Source: Secundilactobacillus odoratitofui DSM 19909 = JCM 15043 (GTDB taxonomy: Bacteria > Bacillota > Bacilli > Lactobacillales > Lactobacillaceae). Taken from it: 64,000 bases of DNA. Shown here in pieces: positions 57,610 to 64,000 of the stretch; position 1 is the first letter of the stretch, and every line of letters starts with the position of its first letter. Below the pieces are notes generated by a model. That model was not told the origin of the DNA and ran no database searches. It was given only the letters and a program-made list of their open reading frames with translations. The translations under genes and the position numbers were made by a program. Location of the stretch: NCBI RefSeq assembly GCF_001434895.1, contig NZ_AZEE01000028.1, positions 558,502 to 622,501 of the forward strand, written 5' to 3'.

Positions 57610-58496
57610 CGCCAATACCTTCTGGCCGTCACATATTCAGGTGCATAGCGCATTTCAGTCAGTTGCGCAATATCAACTTGCTTGCCAGGCGTGCGAGATT
57701 GAATCATTTTACCATTACCGATATACATACCAACGTGGTGGACGAAACCTTGACCGTGTTCATAAGCAAAAAACAGCATATCTCCCGGCTGTAAAGCTTC
57801 CGGTGCAACTGGTTGGCCACTATTACGTTGATCATCCGCGTCCCGGGGAATATCAAACCCTAACACACGATGCAACGTGTACATCAACCCTGAACAGTCG
57901 AACCCGTATGGTGAAATACCGGCCCACAAATATCGTAACCCTAAAAATTGGCGGGCCATGGCGACCATTTTGTCACCATTCGTTTCACCGGTCACCGGCA
58001 CGACAATACTCTCCCGTTTCAAGTAACTCTCACCAAGTGGCGTTGCCACTTTGATCCAATCATTTTCAACGGCTAATTCGGTAAAACGGGTGCCCATCGT
58101 CACTTCAAATATGGGCGCCTTATTTTCATCGTATAGCATCGTAAACGGTACAGCAACACCAATTCGAGCCGTAGTAGCTGGATAACTAACGGCCGTCTTT
58201 GATAGCAGATCAGTTGGTAGCCAGCCAATGTAGCCTCTCGGGTCGGCATCGTCTTGTTGTGAAGTCAAGTACACTTTGGCCCACGAACCATCAATGTGTG
58301 AAACAATCACCTCATCATTAAAAAACGCCTGTGTTTCAAGTCGCTTTGAATCACAAAGGTCCACTGTTTCAGGCGTTGAAAGTTTTTCAACCCAAGCCTT
58401 TGTGTCACCCTTTAGCGCAAGCTTATCTATTTTACGAGGTGCATCCTTACTCGTCCAAAGCGTTGCAACAGGCACAATCACCCTTCTCGTTTCCAT
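57606..58496 (-). CDS. Cytosolic NlpC/P60 peptidase (YkfC-like)
   Basis: A 296-residue peptidase with two N-terminal SH3-like regions (about 1-100 and 105-165) and a C-terminal NlpC/P60 domain with Cys201 in GFDCSGL and His in FVHHVGMY. The lack of a signal peptide and its place beside a dipeptide epimerase fit YkfC, which cuts the gamma-D-Glu to diamino acid bond of recycled stem peptides. It follows the epimerase by 8 nt and overlaps the serine hydrolase start. Confidence 0.9.
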   Translation of the reverse strand: METRRVIVPVATLWTSKDAPRKIDKLALKGDTKAWVEKLSTPETVDLCDSKRLETQAFFNDEVIVSHIDGSWAKVYLTSQQDDADPRGYIGWLPTDLLSKTAVSYPATTARIGVAVPFTMLYDENKAPIFEVTMGTRFTELAVENDWIKVATPLGESYLKRESIVVPVTGETNGDKMVAMARQFLGLRYLWAGISPYGFDCSGLMYTLHRVLGFDIPRDADDQRNSGQPVAPEALQPGDMLFFAYEHGQGFVHHVGMYIGNGKMIQSRTPGKQVDIAQLTEMRYAPEYVTARRYWR

Positions 58497-58504
58497 TTAC
58501 TCAC

Positions 58505-59593
58505 CTACTTACTATTTTGAAATGTAATGCCTAATCCAGGACCAGTTGGTAAAGTAATCAACGGTCCATCATGTGTAATTCCGCCTTGTGTTGGCTGATC
58601 TTTAAACATCATAGCAGCATCCAAATCATAATATACGATATTTTGTTTAGCAGCAGCCATAGCCGCTGCGGCAGTTACAGAGACTTGAGATTCAATCATA
58701 CTCCCGACCATGCACGGTACCCCATAGGCCTCAGCCAACGTATTAATTTTCAGCGCGTTATCAATGCCGCCTGCCTTCATTAACTTGAGATTAATAATAT
58801 CACAACCTGACATGTTTAGGAGTCTTAACGCATCTTTAACTGAGAAAATGCTTTCATCAGCCATGATAGGTGTCTCTGTATGGGCGGTGACGTATGCCAT
58901 GCCTTCAAAATCATCTGCTGGAACGGGTTGTTCAACCAACTCAATGTTCAGCCCCTCAGTCTGCATCTGGTTAATCATTTTGGCAGCTTGTTTTTTCTGC
59001 CAACCTTGATTGGCATCGAGTCTCAAATTAATATCTGGCCCAACCGCTTGTCGAATGGCGCGAACTTGTTTGAGATCTTCAAAGGGTGACTGACTTCCAA
59101 CTTTAACCTTAAGCGTCGTAAAGCCTTCATCAATCAGTTGAGTGGCGTGTTTAACCATTTCAGCCGCAGTTCCAACACTCACGGTATAATCAGTTTTAAC
59201 TTGTTGGCGAAAACCGCCAAGCCATTCAGTTAAACTGACCCCATAATGTTTTGCAAGCAAATCGTTTAAAGCGATGTTCAAGGCTGCCTTAGGACTATGA
59301 TTACCAACTAAGGCGCCCTCAATGGTGGTTTTAAGCTGCTCTGGATTAGCCAGTGACAAGCCCTTCAATTTCGGTCCGATGACATTTTCAATGGCGTACC
59401 GAATACTGGCTGAAGTGTCGCCCGTAATTGGGCCAGTTGGTGCCGCTTCTCCTAATCCACTGACACCGTCTGAATCAGTTAGCCTGACCAAGAGGCTTTC
59501 GGCGGTTGTGACAGTCCGAAGCGCCGTTTTAAATGGTGACTTCAGAGGTACTGCGATTGGAAAAACCTCAATTTGTTTAATCGTTGCTGACAT
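58505..59593 (-). CDS. Dipeptide epimerase (L-Ala-D/L-Glu epimerase type)
   Basis: An enolase-superfamily enzyme, 362 residues, that interconverts L-Ala-D-Glu and L-Ala-L-Glu so peptidases can finish degradation of murein peptides. Catalytic bases Lys162 and Lys164 (LKVKVG) and Lys270 (NLK), metal ligands Asp193 (RLDAN), Glu221 and Asp246 (ADES) are in place. ATG 59593 follows GGGGAA; an in-frame upstream start is possible at 59614. It has its own promoter and heads the three-gene operon. Confidence 0.92.
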   Translation of the reverse strand: MSATIKQIEVFPIAVPLKSPFKTALRTVTTAESLLVRLTDSDGVSGLGEAAPTGPITGDTSASIRYAIENVIGPKLKGLSLANPEQLKTTIEGALVGNHSPKAALNIALNDLLAKHYGVSLTEWLGGFRQQVKTDYTVSVGTAAEMVKHATQLIDEGFTTLKVKVGSQSPFEDLKQVRAIRQAVGPDINLRLDANQGWQKKQAAKMINQMQTEGLNIELVEQPVPADDFEGMAYVTAHTETPIMADESIFSVKDALRLLNMSGCDIINLKLMKAGGIDNALKINTLAEAYGVPCMVGSMIESQVSVTAAAAMAAAKQNIVYYDLDAAMMFKDQPTQGGITHDGPLITLPTGPGLGITFQNSK

Positions 59594-59637
59594 CAAATTC
59601 CCCGGCTTTCTCATTGGTTTATTATTAAAATATCATA

Positions 59638-59667
59638 ATTATACCCTTTTCAGCCTCATCCCTTCAA
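59638..59667 (-). promoter_or_regulatory. Promoter of the dipeptide epimerase operon
   Basis: Minus-strand TTGAAG (59662-59667), 18-nt spacer, TATAAT (59638-59643). The -35 lies within the last codons of the Crp-family gene. Confidence 0.55.
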
Positions 59668-60342
59668 GTCTACCGGATTAAAACAAAACCGTTTTTTCTG
59701 GTAACGCAATTTGCCAGCTGCCTCCAACTTCGATACCACTTGCCCAGCGGTTTCGCGAGTCGTACCACTTAAACGAGCCAGTTCAATCAACGTAATCGGA
59801 TAAGGAATCGTTACTTGACCATTTTCGCCAAGCTCACCCATGTCAGTTCCAAACACGATCAAAGCCTGAACCACACGATTGGCCGCACTAGAAGTCACTA
59901 ATTTCTGCAACCGGGTTTCAGTTCGATCGATTAAAAAGCTCATTTGTCGCAGTACCTGTTTAGTCACTTGTGGATTAGTTGCAATCAGCTGTTCTAAGGT
60001 TGACATTGACAGTAACGCTACCGTAATTGGTGTCAATGCTGTCGCCGTGTATGGATACTCTTGGCCAGAGTACAGGCCACGATATGGAAACCCGGTCTGT
60101 GTCTTGACATAATTAATAAACGTAAAGTTTCCTGTTTCATCCAGCCGCTCAAGTCGGATAACGCCCTTGATCACAAAGTAAAAGCGATCCCGCGAATCGC
60201 CATAATCGAATAAGACTTGTCCCTTGGGATACGTCTTAACCTGCATTTGAGTCATTAAAGTCTGAAATTCGGCATCTGTAAACTCACAAAACTCTGGCAA
60301 TGGTCGTAAAAAACGTTCGTAGGTCTGCTTGGTTTGTGCCAT
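59656..60342 (-). CDS. Crp/Fnr family regulator, paralogue of the arc regulator
   Basis: A 228-residue DNA-binding regulator: N-terminal cyclic-nucleotide-binding-like beta roll (about 15-130, YPKGQVLFDYGDSRDRFYFV), dimer helix, and C-terminal winged HTH with recognition helix SGTTRETAGQVVSKL. It lacks the Cys set of FNR. It closely resembles the regulator at 62553, including this helix, so both likely read the same operator. A strong terminator separates it from argR; the epimerase promoter starts at its 3' end. Confidence 0.9.
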   Translation of the reverse strand: MAQTKQTYERFLRPLPEFCEFTDAEFQTLMTQMQVKTYPKGQVLFDYGDSRDRFYFVIKGVIRLERLDETGNFTFINYVKTQTGFPYRGLYSGQEYPYTATALTPITVALLSMSTLEQLIATNPQVTKQVLRQMSFLIDRTETRLQKLVTSSAANRVVQALIVFGTDMGELGENGQVTIPYPITLIELARLSGTTRETAGQVVSKLEAAGKLRYQKKRFCFNPVDLKG

Positions 60343-60420
60343 CCGTTTACGTCTCCCTCGCTAAAAATTACTTCCATTATATACCAATCCTCATATCAGT
60401 GCGGATGTTGTTTGCCAACA

Positions 60421-60483
60421 AAATAAGGTCAAAGCAAGACCCCTTCGCAAAATTGGGAAGGCGTCTGCTTTGACCTTATTTTT
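60421..60483 (-). terminator. Strong terminator downstream of argR
   Basis: A long stem AAATAAGGTCAAAGCA (60421-60436) and its complement plus an inner CCCTTC/GGAAGG, with T and A tracts at each end. Confidence 0.9.
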
Positions 60484-60554
60484 GATTCAATTGTAATGAT
60501 TAGTAGTTAATCTCAATGAAATTTCAGGATTCACTGTTTGGCAGCACAATGTCA

Positions 60555-61022
60555 TTATTCCAGTAAATCTTGACTCACATGCGTTTTAAAGAGCGCATAG
60601 ATTTGCTTAGCCTGGTCCTCAGAAGCACTGATGATGGCAATCGTATCGTGACCAGCCAAAGTGCCTGCAACCTCAGGTAAATTTAAATCATCCAAAATTG
60701 CGGCCAACATGTTCGCGTAACTCGGCAAAGTATGCACAATATTAATAAATTGAATGCGTTCAAGTTGTGTCACAGTATCACCAATGGCACGAAACAGGTG
60801 CTGTTGTTCGTTTTGATTACCAGCTTTGTAGATCATATACCGTAACGTTCCGGAGGCATCTTGTTGTTTAACAATCTGCATTTCGCGAATATCACGGGAG
60901 ATGGTCGCCTGAGTCGCCTTGATTCCTGCTTGTTGAAGGGCACTCATCAGTTCTTCTTGCGTTGCAATGGGAAACTGATTAATGAGCTGTTCAATTTTTG
61001 TTTGACGCACACTCTTTTTCAT
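60555..61022 (-). CDS. argR: Arginine repressor ArgR
   Basis: Arginine-responsive hexameric regulator, 155 residues. N-terminal winged HTH (TQEELMSALQQAGIKATQAT, SRDIREM) and C-terminal arginine-binding/oligomerisation domain with the GTLAGHDTI loop. Located 26 nt after arcD at the end of the arc cluster, so it likely regulates arginine catabolism and perhaps argGH. Confidence 0.96.
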   Translation of the reverse strand: MKKSVRQTKIEQLINQFPIATQEELMSALQQAGIKATQATISRDIREMQIVKQQDASGTLRYMIYKAGNQNEQQHLFRAIGDTVTQLERIQFINIVHTLPSYANMLAAILDDLNLPEVAGTLAGHDTIAIISASEDQAKQIYALFKTHVSQDLLE

Positions 61023-61048
61023 TGAAAATCCCTCACTTACTCATTCAA

Positions 61049-62521
61049 TTAAAATAACTTACCAAATTGAGTCCACTCAAGTGACGTTACACCATCAACA
61101 CCAAGGTGAACAATTTCAAATAGTGTAAAGATGGCAATAATGAAGACCACAATAGCAATGATTCGTTCACCTGAAGTAAAGACTTTTTCGGCTTTGTTGT
61201 CCCGTTTTTGTAACAGCATGTAAACTGGAATCCCAGCAGCAAACAACAAACTCATGAGCAAAATGTAGCCTAAGTTGGCGGCAAATAGCAACCAAACGGC
61301 GTAAATACTTGCAATCCAACCAACCGTCAAGTTACCAGTCCGACCAGGGGTATCTGGTGTTTCGTTCATCGAAAACTTAAGTTGATAAAATGCTGAAAAG
61401 GCGTACGGAATTAAGATTGCGGCACTCGCAATTGAATAGAAAAAATTATATGCTGATGCAGTAACCAGGTATGAGAACATGAAAATCTCAACACATACGT
61501 TCGTAAATAATAGCGAGTTAATTGGTGCACCATTGGCATTTTCCTTGGCAAAAACCTTTGGGAACGTGCCTTCCTTGGCAGCTTCGTAAGGTAATTGGCC
61601 GGCAAACATCGTCCAAGATAACCAAGCACCGACAACTGAAATGATTAATCCAGCGTTAACCACGATAGCGCCCCACTTACCGACAACACTTTGCAACAAG
61701 TAAGCCATCGCTGGTTGGCCTAATTGTGACAAGCCAGCGCGCTTCATAACACCTAATGATAGAAGTGTGATCAAGGCATAAATCAAGATCACCGTTACGA
61801 TTCCTAAAACAGTCGCCTTACCAACATCAGAACGCTTTTTAGCACGTCCAGAGAAGACAACGGCACCTTCGATTCCAATAAAGACCCAAACAGTGACAAG
61901 CATTGTGTTACGAACTTGTCCCATGACATTGCCAAATTCAAAGTGGCCACTTGGTGTGAACCAGAAGCCGTGGGTGAAGACACCCAACTTAAACGCAATG
62001 ATCATCGTGACTAAGAAGATAAAAATTGGAATTAATTTTGCAACAGTAATAATAGCATTCACGAATGAAGCTGATTCGACACCCTTCAAAATCATGAAAT
62101 GACAACCCCAAAGAATCACTGAAGCTGCAACGATAGACCAAATGTTTTGGCCATCTTTGAAAACTGGGAAAAAGTATGCCACAGCACTCATTAATAACGT
62201 TGCATAACCGACGTTACCTAACCATGCTGAAAGCCAGTAACCCCAAGCAGAGTTAAAGCCCATATACTTACCAAACCCAGCCTCCGCGTAACTATAAACA
62301 CCAGCATCTAGATCTGGCCGTTTCATCGTTAAGTTTTGGAACGTCTTGGCTAATGTTAACATCCCGATCCCGGTTATAATCCAACCAATGATAATTGCAC
62401 CTGCACCAGCGCCGGTAGTCATATCATGCATGAGGTTAAAGACCCCACCGCCAATAATTGAACCAACGACTAAGGCAACGAGTTCGAGTAAGTTTAATTT
62501 CCCGCTACTTGAATCATCCAC
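61049..62521 (-). CDS. arcD: Arginine/ornithine antiporter-type APC transporter
   Basis: A polytopic APC-superfamily transporter, 490 residues with about 12-13 helices (LLELVALVVGSIIGGGVFNL start). The GGGVF loop, EAGFGKYMGFNSAWGYW and SWTMFAGQLPYEAAKEGTFP segments fit the basic amino-acid/polyamine antiporter group. Placed between the arc regulator and argR, arginine-for-ornithine exchange is the likely role. GTG 62521 is chosen because AAGGGA is 9 nt upstream; the ATG at 62530 is too close to that site. Confidence 0.9.
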   Translation of the reverse strand: MDDSSSGKLNLLELVALVVGSIIGGGVFNLMHDMTTGAGAGAIIIGWIITGIGMLTLAKTFQNLTMKRPDLDAGVYSYAEAGFGKYMGFNSAWGYWLSAWLGNVGYATLLMSAVAYFFPVFKDGQNIWSIVAASVILWGCHFMILKGVESASFVNAIITVAKLIPIFIFLVTMIIAFKLGVFTHGFWFTPSGHFEFGNVMGQVRNTMLVTVWVFIGIEGAVVFSGRAKKRSDVGKATVLGIVTVILIYALITLLSLGVMKRAGLSQLGQPAMAYLLQSVVGKWGAIVVNAGLIISVVGAWLSWTMFAGQLPYEAAKEGTFPKVFAKENANGAPINSLLFTNVCVEIFMFSYLVTASAYNFFYSIASAAILIPYAFSAFYQLKFSMNETPDTPGRTGNLTVGWIASIYAVWLLFAANLGYILLMSLLFAAGIPVYMLLQKRDNKAEKVFTSGERIIAIVVFIIAIFTLFEIVHLGVDGVTSLEWTQFGKLF

Positions 62522-62552
62522 AATAAACATTCCCTTCTATTTTTTAACTGCG

Positions 62553-63245
62553 TCATTCATTGAGTGAAGCAGGATCAAATTGGAAGGTTTTGTGTTGATA
62601 ATTCACTTTACCTTCTTCAACCAGCTTTGAAACAACCTGTCCAGCCGTTTCTCGGGTTGTGCCACTGACCCAGGCTAACTCTTTCAACGTAATTGGATAA
62701 GGAATCTCAGTTAATTTTTGATCACTTTCATCACCTAAATCTTCACCAAACATCACCAGTGCCTGTTTAATCCGATGAGTAGCACTTGAAGTCACCATTT
62801 TTTGAAGACGGTCTTCAGTCTCATTGATGATTTGACCCATCTTGGTAATTAATCTGACCATCATGGCACCATTTTGTTTAACCACCGACTCAAAGCTAGC
62901 CATTGAAAACGAGGCAATCGTAATCGGTGTCATGGCCGCTGCAGAATAGGTGTAGTTTTTATCTTGAAAAAAGCCACGGTACGGAAACGCCTTATATGGG
63001 CTGACATAATTAATAAATGGAAAATTACCAGTTTCGTCGAGTCGCTCTAACCGAACAACGCCTTCTAAAACGTAGTAAAGTCGATCGCGGGTATCACCTT
63101 GATCAAATAAAACCTGTCCCTTACCGAATGACTTAATCCGTAGTGTGGTGGTCAATTGATCGAATTCTGCCGAGGACAACGCACTAAATTCCGGTTGCTG
63201 ACTAATGAAGGTGCGATATTTTTCAACTTCATCGGTTCTATTCAT
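62553..63245 (-). CDS. arcR: Crp/Fnr family regulator of the arginine deiminase cluster
   Basis: A 230-residue regulator with an N-terminal sensory beta roll (FGKGQVLFDQGDTRDRLYYV) and C-terminal winged HTH carrying SGTTRETAGQVVSKL. Crp/Fnr proteins named ArcR control arginine deiminase genes in other Firmicutes. It follows arcC by about 60 nt and precedes arcD, so it is probably part of the operon it controls. It is a paralogue of the 59656 gene. Confidence 0.9.
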   Translation of the reverse strand: MNRTDEVEKYRTFISQQPEFSALSSAEFDQLTTTLRIKSFGKGQVLFDQGDTRDRLYYVLEGVVRLERLDETGNFPFINYVSPYKAFPYRGFFQDKNYTYSAAAMTPITIASFSMASFESVVKQNGAMMVRLITKMGQIINETEDRLQKMVTSSATHRIKQALVMFGEDLGDESDQKLTEIPYPITLKELAWVSGTTRETAGQVVSKLVEEGKVNYQHKTFQFDPASLNE

Positions 63246-63305
63246 GCTACTTCCCCTTTTCGTTCACGTTGATATTCATTCACTCAATTTTGACGATAAC
63301 CGCTG

Positions 63306-64000
63306 CTAATTAGAAGCTACAGCAGCCTTAGAAATGATAGTTCCGGTACCATTACTCAAGAATTCACCGACATTTTCAAGCGACGTTACCACGGCCTTAG
63401 CATCTGGGCGATGTTCGACAAACGCAATTGCAGCTTCGACCTTAGGTAACATGCTACCCTTGGCAAATTGCCCTTCTTTAATGAATTGCTTTAATTCAGG
63501 TACCGTCACGTTAGTTAATTGTTTTTGATCTGGTTGGTTAAAGTTGACGTAGATGTTATCAACCGCGGTTAAAATAATCAATAAATCGGCATCCACTAAT
63601 TCTGCTAATTTTTCAGAGGCAAAATCCTTGTCGATCACAGCTTCGCGACCAACTAACTGATTATTCTCGCGAACAACTGGTACACCACCGCCACCAACAG
63701 CGATTGGAATGACGTGGGCATCAACTAACTTGTTAACAACACCGGCTTCAACCACACCCGTTGGCTTTGGTGATGGCACAACTCGTCGATAGCCACGACT
63801 AGCATCTTCGACAAAGGTTTGTTCTGGATGAGCAGCAGCAATCGGCTTAACTTCATCCTTAGTATAGAATGGTCCGATAGGCTTACTTGGATCGCTAAAT
63901 GCTGGGTCGTCTGCGCTCACTTCAACTTGAGTAACGACGGTCGCAACGTCTTGTTGAAGGCCTTCTTCAGCCATTACTTCACGCAATGCATTTTGCATCC
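63306..64000 (-). CDS. arcC: Carbamate kinase, 5' end beyond window
   Basis: Transfers phosphate from carbamoyl phosphate to ADP, the ATP-yielding last step of the arginine deiminase pathway. About 231 codons are visible of a usual 310. Signature parts are GPFYTKDEV, YRRVVPSPKP, PIAVGGGGVPVV, DADLLIILTAVDN, FAKGSMLPKVEAA and the C-terminal GTIISK. The N-terminal 80 residues lie past 64000. arcA and arcB are presumably further upstream. Confidence 0.97.
   Translation of the reverse strand, partial: MQNALREVMAEEGLQQDVATVVTQVEVSADDPAFSDPSKPIGPFYTKDEVKPIAAAHPEQTFVEDASRGYRRVVPSPKPTGVVEAGVVNKLVDAHVIPIAVGGGGVPVVRENNQLVGREAVIDKDFASEKLAELVDADLLIILTAVDNIYVNFNQPDQKQLTNVTVPELKQFIKEGQFAKGSMLPKVEAAIAFVEHRPDAKAVVTSLENVGEFLSNGTGTIISKAAVASN

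Overview
The window looks like chromosomal core DNA of a low-to-mid GC Firmicute of the family Lactobacillaceae. The reasons are a mevalonate-pathway mvaS, a lexA/UPF0291 divergent pair, paired RNases J with rpoY, an arginine deiminase-type arc cluster with Crp/Fnr-type regulators, a PDH complex and the comE operon, together with strong AAGGAGG-type ribosome binding sites and frequent TTG/GTG starts. Species cannot be fixed from the sequence alone. Most genes lie on the minus strand. I see no prophage, insertion sequence, transposase, integrase, CRISPR array or rRNA operon.

Layout. 1-5.3 kb: SOS control point (UPF0291, LexA box, lexA), mvaS, an HPr-like protein that lacks the phosphorylatable His15 but keeps Ser46 (Crh-like), a zinc-ribbon miniprotein with a DUF805 membrane protein, a universal stress protein and a GNAT acetyltransferase. 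5.3-5.8 kb: a very AT-rich gene-free tract ending at the 3' side of tRNA-Ser(CGA). 6-10.1 kb: rnz-lapA-recJ-apt operon. 10.3-16.7 kb: a small protein plus lipoprotein, oatA, obg and uvrC, the last with an SOS-like box in its promoter. 16.9-22.4 kb: amino-acid ABC transporter (fused binding protein/permease plus ATPase) and argGH. 22.6-28.6 kb: membrane protein, MazG-like, engB, clpX, tig and tuf. 28.7-37.3 kb: TPR-like protein, RNase J2, rpsO and rpsT (divergent), then comEA-comEB-comEC-holA. 37.5-41 kb: ftsW-ylbG-rsmD-coaD-sepM. 41.2-49.3 kb: typA, an inositol-phosphatase family protein, UPF0223 and pdhABCD. 49.6-54.3 kb: def, a membrane protein, rpoY-rnjA, a lipid kinase and a small protein. 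54.5-56.8 kb: LysM-NlpC/P60 hydrolase and a DUF1002 protein. 56.9-59.6 kb: a three-gene apparently cytosolic murein-peptide catabolic operon. 59.6-64 kb: a Crp-family regulator, then argR, arcD, a second Crp-family regulator and a truncated arcC.

How the parts connect. Arginine metabolism appears at two loci. argGH is the biosynthetic end and is close to an amino-acid ABC transporter. arcC-arcR-arcD-argR is the catabolic end. Both the argG and transporter promoters carry AT-rich TGTATA/TGCATA elements that could be ArgR sites. Carbon control is suggested by the Crh-like protein and a good cre-like site just downstream of the pdh promoter. DNA-damage control is suggested by a near-consensus LexA box at lexA and a related one inside the uvrC promoter spacer.

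Nothing here is clearly a wholly new system. The items most worth a second look are the Crh-like protein, the cytosolic epimerase/NlpC-P60/class-A-serine-hydrolase operon, the twin Crp regulators with the same recognition helix, the uvrC SOS-like box, the likely CTG start of comEA, and the unusual U73 and AT-rich flank of tRNA-Ser(CGA).
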